Of a stretch of 21,555 nucleotides of DNA, positions 1-7,626 are shown in pieces. Positions within the stretch are counted from its first letter, which is position 1, and the number at the start of each line of letters is the position of its first letter. This stretch comes from a virus. The stretch spans positions 1 through 21,555 of IMG/VR virus record IMGVR_UViG_3300031857_017910, one strand, 5' to 3'. Position numbers and translations under genes: made by a program. The notes under the pieces were generated by a model. It searched no databases. It saw nothing but the letters and a program-made list of their open reading frames with translations, and was not told where the DNA came from.

Positions 1-1
1 T

Positions 2-535
2 GAGCCGCTCGGTCTGCTGCCGGGCCCGGCCACCGTCCGCACCGTCGCCGTGCCGTGCGTCAAGCCAGACGTTGTTTCCATGGTCAACGCTGCCGTCGAG
101 GCCGCAACGCAGCCGTGGGTCAGCGTCATTGGCGTGGACGACTGCTATACGCCAACGGCCTTGACGGATTTGGTCAAGGCCGACGCCGCTGGGGCGGAGA
201 TTCTGGTGTGGCATCAGCGGGAGGTCGGGAGTCACGTCTGGAATTGCTACTGGAACCCCGACGTACTTCAGAGGGCCAATACGCTTGCCGGCTCCTGCCC
301 AGTACGGCGGGATTTGTGGCTGCGGGTGGGCGGGCCGCCCAGAATCGCGTGGTCTGATTGGGGGTTCTGGCTGCGGTGTGCGAAAGCCGGTGCCACGGCC
401 TACCAAAGCGACGTGGTGGGCGTCGATTTCGACGCCGGCCGCGGCCATGCCACGTTCAGCGGGTCGGCCACGTTCGAGCAGCTCGCCGCCAGGGACGCCG
501 AGGCACGGGCGTTCGCCATGGAGTTGTTCCTGTGA
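2..535 (+). CDS. Glycosyltransferase-like protein, C-terminal part (5' end outside window)
   Basis: The frame is open from the window edge to the stop at 533-535, so only the C-terminal 177 residues are visible. Seen: a GT-A-like stretch with VSVIGVDDCYTP (hydrophobic strand followed by an acidic DD pair), then SCPVRRDLWLRVGG and WSDWGFWLRCAKAG, the order usual in family 2 glycosyltransferases (nucleotide-sugar strand, then the acceptor-side G/E-D-W-D-like segment). An in-frame GTG at 50 exists, but the reading frame continues upstream with codon use like the rest, so the gene is more likely truncated by the window. It overlaps the next gene, also glycosyltransferase-like, by four bases (GTGA). 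Function is inferred: transfer of a sugar onto phage DNA, phage protein or host surface. The acceptor is unknown. Confidence 0.7.
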   Translation, partial: EPLGLLPGPATVRTVAVPCVKPDVVSMVNAAVEAATQPWVSVIGVDDCYTPTALTDLVKADAAGAEILVWHQREVGSHVWNCYWNPDVLQRANTLAGSCPVRRDLWLRVGGPPRIAWSDWGFWLRCAKAGATAYQSDVVGVDFDAGRGHATFSGSATFEQLAARDAEARAFAMELFL

Positions 536-1587
536 AAATCGGCATCTACGCACTAGCGAGGAACGAAGCCGCGAACGTCACGGCGTGGGAAGCCTCGTGC
601 CGCGAGGCCGACGTGCGGGTCGTCACCGACACGGGCTCGACCGACGCGACGGTGGAGTTGCTCCACTCCGGCGGCGTGGAGGTGGCCCACGGGGCACCCG
701 TGCCGTGGCGGTGGGACGATGCCCACAACCTGTCGCTCTACCATCTGCCGTCCGACGTGGACGTGGCCATCCGGCTCGACCTGGACGAAGTCCTCGACCC
801 AGGATGGCGGGCGGCCCTCGAGGCCGCGTGGCGGCCGGAAACGACGAAAGGCCGCTATTGGTATCAGTGGTCCGAGAACGTCCGATTCCTGTCCGATCGC
901 GTCCATCTGCGGGCCGGCTACCGTTGGGTGGGGGCGACGCACGAGGGTCTGGCCTGCTGGAGTGGCGACGAGGTGCAGACGCAACTCGACGGGTTCACGA
1001 TCCGGCATCACCGCCAGCCAGGCAAGACCCACAAAAGCGACCTGACGCTGCTCCGCCAGGCGGTCCGCGAGAATCCCCTGGACACGCGGATGCACTGGTA
1101 TCTCGCCCGCGAGCTGGACTATGCCCGCGACGCCGAGGCCGCCGAAGCCTTTGAGAGATACCTGGCCATGCCAAACGGGGCGGCCACCGAGCGGGCCTAT
1201 GCCTGCCGGATGCTGGCAAAGCTCCAGCCGGACCGTGCCAAGCCGCGGCTTCTGGAGGCCATCATGGCGGCCCCTCGCGAGCCGGAAGCGTTCCTGGCGT
1301 TCGCGGAACTGGCCGAGAAGATGGGCGATTGGGTGTCGTGCCTTTATTACGCCCGCCATGCTGCGTTCTGCCCAGCGCATAGCCAAAGCCACGCAAGCGA
1401 TCCACGGGCCTACGGGGCCGCTGCCCCCGACCTGGCCTGCATCGCTGCGTCCAAGCTGAACCTCACGTCGGAAGCCCTGCAGCACGCCCGCGAAGCGTTC
1501 AAGCGGTGCCCAGGAGATCAACGTCTGGCGGCGAATCTCGCCATCCTCGAGCAACAGTCCCAGGAGCAAGGCCCGCGGGCCGCATAG
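532..1587 (+). CDS. Family 2 glycosyltransferase with C-terminal TPR-like helical region
   Basis: 351 residues from a GTG start at 532 that overlaps the upstream stop (GTGA). The open frame extends further back, but that part reads as Arg-rich out-of-frame sequence. Residues 1-45 give the GT2 N-terminus: IGIYALARNEAANV followed by VTDTGSTDATVELL, typical of the TDD/SGSTD substrate-binding segment. An acidic DxD-like motif lies at RLDLDEVLDP (about 81-90), the expected metal/nucleotide-sugar ligand. From about residue 170 the protein is helical with repeated A/L/Y spacing (MHWYLARELDYARDAEAAEAFERYL), like TPR units, as in many phage and anaerobe GT2-TPR proteins. Known for the family: inverting transfer from a nucleotide sugar. 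The acceptor cannot be read. It sits translationally coupled behind another glycosyltransferase and directly before the tail genes. Confidence 0.8.
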   Translation: MKIGIYALARNEAANVTAWEASCREADVRVVTDTGSTDATVELLHSGGVEVAHGAPVPWRWDDAHNLSLYHLPSDVDVAIRLDLDEVLDPGWRAALEAAWRPETTKGRYWYQWSENVRFLSDRVHLRAGYRWVGATHEGLACWSGDEVQTQLDGFTIRHHRQPGKTHKSDLTLLRQAVRENPLDTRMHWYLARELDYARDAEAAEAFERYLAMPNGAATERAYACRMLAKLQPDRAKPRLLEAIMAAPREPEAFLAFAELAEKMGDWVSCLYYARHAAFCPAHSQSHASDPRAYGAAAPDLACIAASKLNLTSEALQHAREAFKRCPGDQRLAANLAILEQQSQEQGPRAA

Positions 1588-1589
1588 TC

Positions 1590-2060
1590 ATGCCATCCGT
1601 CGCAGTCGAGATCGCCGAAGCCCTTGCGGATGGATTGTCCGCGTACACGTTCTCGCCGCCATACGAGTCGATCACGGCTCGTCGGCTCTATGTGCCGGAC
1701 TACGAAGGGCCGGACCTACGCACCCTCAAGGTGTCGGTGGTGCCGGGTACGATTGAGAGTGAGCGGTCGTCGCGTGGCCAGGATTTATTCACGCACGAAA
1801 TCGACGTGGTCATCGGCAAGCTGGTGGACGGGTCCAACGCGGAGATCGACGCCCTGACGCGGCTGGCCGAGGAGATCATCGACGCCATCCGCAGCAACGT
1901 GCTAACCATGCCAACCATGCCGGAGAACGCACTGTATTTCGGTGCCACGATGGCCACGACGTTCGACCGCGATTCCCTGACTGACCGGAGAGTATTTCTG
2001 TCGCAAATCAGCGTCACCTACCGGGTGCCGCGAGATCACTCTACGCCCACGGGACCGTAG
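1590..2060 (+). CDS. Tail completion / tail terminator-like protein
   Basis: 156 residues from ATG 1590, two bases after the preceding stop. The frame is open further upstream but the extension is Arg/Pro-rich shadow. Seen: an alpha/beta protein with N-terminal helix VAVEIAEALADGL, central strands TLKVSVVPG and FTHEIDVVIGKL, a helix ALTRLAEEIIDAIR, and a C-terminal strand FLSQISVTYRV. This helix-strand order, size and position (directly before an HK97-gp10-like gene and the tail tube genes) fit the small ring proteins that close the tail or join head to tail. Assignment is by context and architecture, not by a diagnostic motif. It could equally be another connector protein. Confidence 0.5.
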   Translation: MPSVAVEIAEALADGLSAYTFSPPYESITARRLYVPDYEGPDLRTLKVSVVPGTIESERSSRGQDLFTHEIDVVIGKLVDGSNAEIDALTRLAEEIIDAIRSNVLTMPTMPENALYFGATMATTFDRDSLTDRRVFLSQISVTYRVPRDHSTPTGP

Positions 2061-2061
2061 C

Positions 2062-2826
2062 ATGGCAATCTTTCCGACCGGCAACCTGTTCCCCGGCCTC
2101 GGCAGCGGCTTCCGCATCCCCGGCGTTGCCATGCGGGCGAGTGTGAAAAACTTCTTTGACCGCGACGCGGTCAAGAACGCGCTAAGCGAAATGGAGTACC
2201 GGGCTCTTTCGAAGGGCTCCATGCGGATCAAGGATCACGCAAAGCGGTCGATTCGCAAGATGGGCATGGCCAAGCCCAAGCTGAAGGTCATGCGGCAAAA
2301 CCCCAACATGAATCTCCGCCAGGCCGCAGCCGTTCCCGGCCTCACGGCGCGGACGCGACGTGCCATCGAAGCAAGGGCACGCGAGATCAAGACGCGGCCG
2401 CCGTCGTCACCGGGGACGCCACCGCACACGCACGTTCCATACGGCCATATGCTCGGGTTTCGACGCAATCTCTGGAACTTCTACGACCCGATCAGTCATT
2501 CGGCCGTCGTCGGACCGTCGCAGAAGGGCAAGATGCTGCCGTACCTTCATGAGTTCGGCGGGACGCAAATGCTTGCGACGTGGCAATACGTCCCGCAGTA
2601 CCCACGGAAATACAACCCGATTTTTTGGCGTCTTTCCGTTGGCCAGAAGCCGCGAAACACCGGAAAGTGGGTGGATGCCGGACACACGAGCCGCGCGACG
2701 TACCCAGCACGTCCGTTCATGCAGCCAGCCATGCGGAGGGCTATCGCTCGGGGCGACCTGGCGAAGCCCTTTGGAGGCCAATTCAAGGCTGCGATCGGTC
2801 CGCGCGCCGGCTTCGGCAACCTCTGA
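2062..2826 (+). CDS. HK97 gp10-like tail/connector protein
   Basis: 254 residues, ATG 2062, one base after the previous stop. Recognisable gp10-family features: a basic helical N-terminal half (VKNALSEMEYRALSKGSMRIKDHAKRSIRK), a Pro/His segment (SPGTPPHTHVPYG) like the PGxPPHxxTG seen in many members, a YLHEFGG motif corresponding to the family's Y/HEFGT, and TYPARPFMQPAMRRA corresponding to the C-terminal PARPFLRPA. At 254 residues it is longer than the usual 120-160, the extra length being the N-terminal 35 residues and a central basic block. Known for the family: small head-tail joining or tail-completion proteins. It is followed by a 59-base leader before the first tail-tube-like gene. 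Confidence 0.75.
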   Translation: MAIFPTGNLFPGLGSGFRIPGVAMRASVKNFFDRDAVKNALSEMEYRALSKGSMRIKDHAKRSIRKMGMAKPKLKVMRQNPNMNLRQAAAVPGLTARTRRAIEARAREIKTRPPSSPGTPPHTHVPYGHMLGFRRNLWNFYDPISHSAVVGPSQKGKMLPYLHEFGGTQMLATWQYVPQYPRKYNPIFWRLSVGQKPRNTGKWVDAGHTSRATYPARPFMQPAMRRAIARGDLAKPFGGQFKAAIGPRAGFGNL

Positions 2827-2832
2827 TTGCGG

Positions 2833-2885
2833 TATACTGACGTACAGGTGGGCGATTTCCGCCCCCGCACGGAGTAACCGCCCAT
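2833..2885 (+). promoter_or_regulatory. Leader with -10-like hexamer and small hairpin before tail-tube gene
   Basis: One of only two real gaps in the rightward operon. It holds a TATACT hexamer (2833-2838) without a convincing -35, a 5-bp stem GGGCG/CGCCC (2850-2854 with 2860-2864, loop ATTTC), and a Shine-Dalgarno CGGAG (2871-2875) before ATG 2886. It may be a phage-specific late promoter or an RNA element raising expression of the abundant tube protein. This is weak evidence. Confidence 0.3.
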
Positions 2886-3263
2886 ATGTCGGCTCAAGCC
2901 CACAAATATTTCCTCGGAAAAGACGCCTCGTTCACGTTCGCAAGCTCGATCGCCAACAAGGACGTGAAAAGCGTCACGGTCAATCGGGAGACTGCGGCCG
3001 AGGCCGACGTGACGACCCGCGGGTCCGGAAACGAGCAGGAGTTCGCGTTCGTCCGGTCCAACACCACGATCGAGGTCGTCGTGTTGGACCACTCCGCAAC
3101 CGTGGGCTCGACCGGCAGCGTCACGATGTCGCTGTCTCCTACCGGCCCGGCGCAGCCCAGCGGCACGTTCCAGGTCATGAGCATCTCGGAGCCGCAGGAG
3201 TTGGACGGCGCGATTGAGTGGACGATTTCGCTGCGAAAGACGCCGAGCACGACCGGCGCCTGA
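2886..3263 (+). CDS. Tail tube-like protein 1
   Basis: 125 residues from ATG 2886 with a GGAG Shine-Dalgarno ten bases upstream. Almost wholly beta-strand, no Cys, Thr/Ser/Val-rich: KYFLGKDASFTFAS, VKSVTVNRETAAEADVTTRGSG, TTIEVVVLD, GAIEWTISLRK. It shares a line of matching positions with the next gene (K-[YF]-x-L-G-x-D-x-x-FT near residue 7-17, V-x-x-VTV-x-R, E-x-[DA]-x-T-x-G-x-G, and a closing strand), so the two look like paralogues. Position just upstream of the G/GT chaperones and the tape measure is that of the major tail protein, which polymerises as hexameric rings around the tape measure. Function is from context and fold type. Confidence 0.55.
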   Translation: MSAQAHKYFLGKDASFTFASSIANKDVKSVTVNRETAAEADVTTRGSGNEQEFAFVRSNTTIEVVVLDHSATVGSTGSVTMSLSPTGPAQPSGTFQVMSISEPQELDGAIEWTISLRKTPSTTGA

Positions 3264-3276
3264 CGCGAGGTGAGTG

Positions 3277-3654
3277 GTGCCGAGCGCATCTGACAAGTTT
3301 CGCCTGGGGCGTGACTGCGTATTCACGCTGGACGGGCAAATCCTGTCGGGTGTGAGCGACGTGACTGTGTCCCGCCGCACCCAGGAGGTCGAAGCGACCG
3401 GGTACGGGCATGGCTCGCAGTCCACGATAGTCACTCACCGGACGGTGGAATTGACGGTGTCCGTCATCAAGCCGGCGGACGCCGCCAAGCTGATAGCTGC
3501 CGAGGCCGACGGCAGCGTGGTGACGGTTACGACCACTAACGGCCTGCGGCCGTTGACGGCCGATTTCATCGTGTGCGACTCCTCGACTGACGAGCCGCTG
3601 AACGATGCCGTCCTGGCGACATTCACCTTGAAGCAGTGGAGCCACGGAAAATGA
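3277..3654 (+). CDS. Tail tube-like protein 2
   Basis: 125 residues from GTG 3277 (alternative GTG 3274). The later start is preferred because GAGG at 3267-3270 is then six bases away. Beta-rich: KFRLGRDCVFTLDG, VSDVTVSRRTQEVEATGYGHG, RTVELTVSVIK, GSVVTVTTTNG, AVLATFTLKQW. The alternation resembles tail-tube folds, and the match to the preceding gene suggests duplication. Its stop overlaps the next ATG (ATGA), coupling it to the tail chaperone. Either this or the preceding protein may be the true major tube subunit and the other a minor tube or initiator ring. Confidence 0.55.
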   Translation: MPSASDKFRLGRDCVFTLDGQILSGVSDVTVSRRTQEVEATGYGHGSQSTIVTHRTVELTVSVIKPADAAKLIAAEADGSVVTVTTTNGLRPLTADFIVCDSSTDEPLNDAVLATFTLKQWSHGK

Positions 3655-4208
3655 AGACGTTCACCGACGTAGAGGGGCGGCATTGGAATATCCGCGGGAC
3701 GCTCGGCACGTTTGAGCGGGTCAAGACCGCCACCGGCGTCGATATGCTCGACCTCCCTACGACGCAGCAGTGTCTTCGCGACATTTCGGACGTGTTCAAG
3801 CTCGGTGCCGTTCTCTACGTCGTCTGTGAGCAGCAGGCCCAGGAGCGGGGCATCTCGCCGGAGCAGTTCAGCGATTCGTTCAACGCCGACACGCTCCACG
3901 CCGCTGCCGATGCGCTAATCGAGGAGACGATTTTTTTTTGCCGGAGCGACGTGAGGCCCGCCCTCGAGATGGCCTACGAGAAGGCGAAGTTGGCGGAAAA
4001 GAAGGCAGTCGAGGTGATGCAGACGCGACTAGCAGCTCTCGGGAAGGAGATGGACGCGGCCCTGGAAAACCTATCGACCCCTACCGACTCTGTTACGAAC
4101 TTGCCGGAATCATCGGCGTCCATCCCGGCGAGTGGACGCTCCGCGGCCTCGTCTGGGCGTCGGAGGCGAAACAACGCGAGCGATGGAATCACACGTCGAG
4201 CCTCGTAG
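3651..4208 (+). CDS. Tail assembly chaperone, unshifted (lambda gpG-like) product
   Basis: 185 residues from ATG 3651 (ATGA overlap). The N-terminal 140 residues look native: FTDVEGRHWNIRGTLGTFERVKTATGVDMLDLP, then helices FSDSFNADTLHAAADALIEETIFF and a charged helix EKAKLAEKKAVEVMQTRLAALGKEMDAALEN. After position 4070 the zero frame turns Ser/Arg-rich and loses its G/C-third-position bias, which passes to the -1 frame. That is the hallmark of the overlapping G/GT arrangement: G is made by normal decoding and GT by programmed slippage. G and GT coat the tape measure during assembly and are absent from the virion. Placement directly before the tape measure supports this. Confidence 0.75.
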   Translation: MKTFTDVEGRHWNIRGTLGTFERVKTATGVDMLDLPTTQQCLRDISDVFKLGAVLYVVCEQQAQERGISPEQFSDSFNADTLHAAADALIEETIFFCRSDVRPALEMAYEKAKLAEKKAVEVMQTRLAALGKEMDAALENLSTPTDSVTNLPESSASIPASGRSAASSGRRRRNNASDGITRRAS

Positions 4209-4351
4209 CGCAGCAGTATTCAATCCACCGCGATCCCAAAAAGCGACCGAAACCGTATCAGCCGCACGAGTTCAACCCCTTCCACGAAACGCCGGAAGTT
4301 AGACCCAAGCTGATAACGCCCGAAGTCTTCCACGAACTGTTTGGTGAATGA
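3651..4351 (+). CDS. Tail assembly chaperone GT, -1 frameshift product
   Basis: Predicted fusion: zero frame 3651-4070, then the -1 frame from 4070 to the stop at 4349-4351, about 233 residues. The downstream part reads IDPYRLCYELAGIIGVHP, then EWTLRGLVWASEAKQRERW and NPFHETPEVRPKLITPEVF, with clear protein-like composition and G/C third positions, but has no good start codon of its own (first is TTG 3938 inside an Arg/Gly-rich shadow). The switch of coding signal at 4070 places the slip at GGAAAAC. In the lambda family the T domain binds the tail tube protein while G binds the tape measure. I infer the same role here. Confidence 0.65.
4064..4070 (+). other. Candidate -1 ribosomal slippery heptamer GGAAAAC
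   Basis: Read in the zero frame as G GAA AAC. A -1 slip re-pairs GAA on GGA and AAC on AAA, so it is not a perfect X XXY YYZ site but close to lambda's G GGA AAG. Codon third-position bias leaves the zero frame and enters the -1 frame exactly here. A similar GGAAAAG at 3995-4001 is less likely because the zero frame still looks coding after it. Confidence 0.55.
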
Positions 4352-4354
4352 ACT

Positions 4355-6685
4355 ATGGCTAGTGCTGGAAGCGTTCGGGCCGGCGCCGCGTTCGTGGAAA
4401 TCTTCGCCAAGGACGGCCAGTTCCAGCGGGCGATGGCCCGCGTCCACGGACGACTCAAGGCCATTGGATCGGCCATGCAGTCATTCGGAACGAAGGCCAT
4501 GCTGGCCGGGACGGCCGCCGGGCTTCCGCTAGTCCTGGCCGCCCGGCAGGCCGCCGGGTTTGAGGACGCCCTTCTCGGGATGCGCGCGGCCGCCGGGCTG
4601 ACGGCCGATCAAGTCAAGGTGATGGAAGCCGAAGCGCTGCGACTGTCCCGCGCGATGGGAGTGGCGCCGGAAAAGATCGCCAACGCGATGCTCGAGCTGG
4701 CCAAGGCCGGCATGGACGTGAAGGACGTGCTGGCAGGGGCGGCCGAATCGGCTGTTCAGTTCGCCCGCGTGTCCGGCGTCGAGATGGCAGACGCGGCCGT
4801 GTTCATGAAAGTGGCCATGAACTCGTTTGGCGTGTCTGCAGTTGAGGCAGTCGATACCCTTTCGGCCGCTGCCGACGCATCGGAAACGTCTATTGCGGCG
4901 ATGGTGGAATCATTTGCTCTCGTCGGCTCTGCCGGCGCGTTGTTCAACCAATCGCTATTCGATATTTCGCAGGGTCTTGCCGTCCTAGCACGGTTCGGAA
5001 TCCGCGGCGAGGAGGCCGGAACCGGCATCAAGACGATGCTCGTGCGGCTTACGTCGCCAAGCAAGGAGGCTCAACAGTCGCTCGCGAGGATCGGATTGTC
5101 TGTTGAGAGTTTCCGCGGAGCGGACGGAAAAATCCTGCCGCTCGTGCAGATTGTCGAAGTGCTCGAGAAGGCGCTGGTGGGCGTTGACGAACAAGTCCGC
5201 GATCAAGTCCTCACCGACGTGTTCGGCGATCGCGGAATCCGTGTCGTCGGTGCCTTTCTAAACGTCGGGACGAAAGGGTTCACGACCATGGCGGACGCCA
5301 TGGAGAGCAACCTTCCGGTGGCCGCGAAGTTCCAGATTCTCATGAGCGGGTTGAGCGGGGCGTTTGAGAGGCTCGGCGCTGGGGTGCAGCGTCTTTCCAT
5401 CGCGTTCGCCAAGGCGCTGGGCGATTCAGCCGGAAGTGTCGTGTCTGGTCTTGTGTGGATGATGGACGTGCTCGGAATCTTGATTCAGAAGTTCCCGCTT
5501 GCGGCAAAAGTGGTCACTGGCGTCGTGGCCGGGATGCTCGCGTTGGGGATCGCGGCGATTGCGCTCGGCCTGGCGTTCAAGGTTGTTGCGGCCGGTGTTT
5601 CCCTCGTGGCGGCCGTGCTCGCTGTTCTGATGACGCCGGTGGGGCTCATTGTTGCGGCCTTCGTCGGTGGCATCGCTGCGATCTTGGTGGCGACCTACCA
5701 GTTGTCGCCAGCATTTCGCACGGAAGTGAACGCCATCATGGCCGCGGTCGGGAAACTCGACTTCAGGACGGCCTGGCAGATTATGAACCTCAATCTCGCC
5801 ATCGCGCTGACGCAGATGTCGCAACTGTTCTCCAACGCTTGGTCGGCGATCCAGAACACCGCGGCCTCCACTGGGTCATTCATAGGTGACAAGCTCATTG
5901 AGGGGGTGGATCGCTTCTTGGGCCTGTTCGGCGCCGACATACTCACGCTCCAGGGGTCGCTAGAAAAACTGGGGCTCTATTTTCGGTCCGCGTTCGATTT
6001 CTCGTGGGCTACCGGAGAGCTGCAGCGAGCACTCGGAGAAGTCGATGCGAGAATTGCGCGCGAGCGTGAAAAGTCAGGCGGTGCAGACGGTCGGGCGCAG
6101 TCTCGTGCGGACGCTCGCCAAGCCAATGCCGACGCTAGGCAGGCCGCAAATGACGCAAGAGACGCATTTTTTGACGGCACTCTCGAGGGTCTGCGTGGAG
6201 ACCTGGCACGGGCCAGGGATCGCGCCAACGCGAAGGATAAGGCTCCTGGGGACAAGACTTCCGCCAAGCGCCGCGAGCGGGTGGAAGTTGGGCCAGGCGC
6301 GCAATCGCCTGGTGCGGCGGCTCCAGTTGGCTTCGGCGACGTGCTTTCCACGTTTGCCGGCGGAATCGCCAGCCAGATCGGCATTGGCCCAAAAACCGAC
6401 TTTCAGCCAGAGATCGCCGACAACACGAAGCGGGCCGCCGACGGGATCGAAGCCCTTCTCGACAAGGCCGATTTCGGCAAGGGTGGCATCCAGGCTTTCG
6501 ACCCGGCCGCCGTCCAGAACGCCATGGCCGCAGTCCAGCAAGGGGTTTCCGCCCCGGTTGCCGGTGACGACCGCGATATGGTTTCCGCCGCAGAGAAGAC
6601 CGCAGCGGCGTCTGAGCGTCAAGTGGCCCTGCTCGACCGGATTGAACGGTCGCTCCGCGGGGCCGGCACCCTGGCGTTTACCTGA
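4355..6685 (+). CDS. Tail tape measure protein
   Basis: 776 residues from ATG 4355, three bases after the GT stop. The N-terminus (AAFVEIFAKDGQFQRAMARVHGRLKAIGSAM) and the following helical core (FEDALLGMRAAAGLTADQVKVMEAEALRLSRAMG, GTGIKTMLVRLTSPSKEAQQSLARIGL) match the TP901-type tape measure core. Residues about 380-450 form a long hydrophobic block with several membrane-length helices, as expected for the segment that enters the host envelope. Residues about 570-640 are a charged Ala/Arg/Asp repeat (DARQANADARQAANDARDA). The protein fixes tail length and is ejected ahead of the DNA. By the usual rule of about 0.15 nm per residue, the tail would be near 115 nm (inference). Longest gene of the window, in the standard place after G/GT. 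Confidence 0.9.
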   Translation: MASAGSVRAGAAFVEIFAKDGQFQRAMARVHGRLKAIGSAMQSFGTKAMLAGTAAGLPLVLAARQAAGFEDALLGMRAAAGLTADQVKVMEAEALRLSRAMGVAPEKIANAMLELAKAGMDVKDVLAGAAESAVQFARVSGVEMADAAVFMKVAMNSFGVSAVEAVDTLSAAADASETSIAAMVESFALVGSAGALFNQSLFDISQGLAVLARFGIRGEEAGTGIKTMLVRLTSPSKEAQQSLARIGLSVESFRGADGKILPLVQIVEVLEKALVGVDEQVRDQVLTDVFGDRGIRVVGAFLNVGTKGFTTMADAMESNLPVAAKFQILMSGLSGAFERLGAGVQRLSIAFAKALGDSAGSVVSGLVWMMDVLGILIQKFPLAAKVVTGVVAGMLALGIAAIALGLAFKVVAAGVSLVAAVLAVLMTPVGLIVAAFVGGIAAILVATYQLSPAFRTEVNAIMAAVGKLDFRTAWQIMNLNLAIALTQMSQLFSNAWSAIQNTAASTGSFIGDKLIEGVDRFLGLFGADILTLQGSLEKLGLYFRSAFDFSWATGELQRALGEVDARIAREREKSGGADGRAQSRADARQANADARQAANDARDAFFDGTLEGLRGDLARARDRANAKDKAPGDKTSAKRRERVEVGPGAQSPGAAAPVGFGDVLSTFAGGIASQIGIGPKTDFQPEIADNTKRAADGIEALLDKADFGKGGIQAFDPAAVQNAMAAVQQGVSAPVAGDDRDMVSAAEKTAAASERQVALLDRIERSLRGAGTLAFT

Positions 6686-6697
6686 CGAGCTCGCAGC

Positions 6698-7624
6698 ATG
6701 GCATATCCACAGGTCATCGAACTGTTCGATTCGCAGTCCGGCGGACTGACGCTCAACGACGACGGCATCCTCGTCCGAGACAAGAGCCTGCGGTGGTTGG
6801 TCAGCGGCATGGCGTCCTATGACGCCGCCGAAACCAAGGGCAACGAACTTGCGCCGGTGTATCTCGGCGACCTCCGCCGCAACCGGCTTGACGTGCGCAG
6901 TCTTGGAAACCGTTGGTACGAAATAACGGCCAGTTACGACGTAAAGCTGCCAGATTCCGAGCAGAACGAAGACGGTGGCGACGACTCGATCGCCAATACG
7001 CTGTCATTCGACACGACCGGCGGAACCGAGCACATCACGCAGACCATCGACCAGAACAACAACGCGAAGTTGCTCGCGCAGGGGTCGAACGTCGGACTGT
7101 CTGGCCAAATGGTTCACGCCCGGTCCGGCGAAGATGCAACAAAACCGGACCTTCAAGGCGCGATCAACGTCGAGGGCGATCAAGTCAAGGGTATCGACAA
7201 GGTTGTGCCGCTGTTCAACTGGTCCGAGACGTGGGTGGTTCCGATGCAACGGATGACAAACAAATACATCGGCGACTTGTACCACGCGACCGGGAAGGTG
7301 AACTACAAGGATTGGAAAATCTTCAAGGCTGGAGAGGTCTTGTTCATGGGGGTCCGCGGCGAAGCGACCCGGGGGGCTACCGCCGCGTCCCTGACGTTTT
7401 CGTTCTCCGCCCGGCCCAACATCGACACATATTTCAAGGTCGGCGACGTTGAGGTGGGCGGGAAGCAAGGCTGGGAGCAAATGTCCGTCATGTACGAAAC
7501 GGCCGCAACGTCCGGCACCATATTTCGCAGGCCGAAGTACGTCGCCATCAACGCAATCTACGAGGCCGTGGATTTCAGTGTCCTCGCCATCGGCGGCAGC
7601 TTCCCGGCCGTGCCAGGGAAATAA
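6698..7624 (+). CDS. Minor tail protein of unknown class
   Basis: 308 residues, ATG 6698, 12 bases after the tape measure stop. Beta-rich with aromatic strands (RWYEITASYDVKLPDS, LTFSFSARPNIDTYFKVGD, NWSETWVVPMQRMTNKYIGDLY) and a Gln/Asn loop (ITQTIDQNNNAKLL). No transmembrane segment and no enzyme motif seen. Position right after the tape measure is that of distal tail/baseplate hub proteins in siphoviruses, so a tail-tip structural role is likely, but I recognise no named family. It is followed two bases later by the next gene, consistent with one tail-tip transcription unit. Confidence 0.55.
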   Translation: MAYPQVIELFDSQSGGLTLNDDGILVRDKSLRWLVSGMASYDAAETKGNELAPVYLGDLRRNRLDVRSLGNRWYEITASYDVKLPDSEQNEDGGDDSIANTLSFDTTGGTEHITQTIDQNNNAKLLAQGSNVGLSGQMVHARSGEDATKPDLQGAINVEGDQVKGIDKVVPLFNWSETWVVPMQRMTNKYIGDLYHATGKVNYKDWKIFKAGEVLFMGVRGEATRGATAASLTFSFSARPNIDTYFKVGDVEVGGKQGWEQMSVMYETAATSGTIFRRPKYVAINAIYEAVDFSVLAIGGSFPAVPGK

Positions 7625-7626
7625 CC

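Noticed and set aside
285-1154. 289-residue plus-strand frame overlapping both glycosyltransferases
   Set aside because: Arg/Pro-rich, no motif, and it crosses the boundary of two better-supported coupled genes.
553-1569. 338-residue antisense reading frame opposite the second glycosyltransferase
   Set aside because: Arg/Gly/Val-rich shadow in GC-rich DNA. The plus-strand frame carries the GT2 motifs and the ATGA-type coupling.
3995-4001. GGAAAAG as the chaperone slip site
   Set aside because: Zero-frame codon bias and helical sequence continue for another 70 bases past it.
3938-4351. Independent TTG-started gene in the -1 frame of the chaperone
   Set aside because: Its first 40 residues are Arg/Gly/Asp-rich and lack coding bias, with no Shine-Dalgarno. 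It is better explained as the downstream half of the frameshifted GT product.
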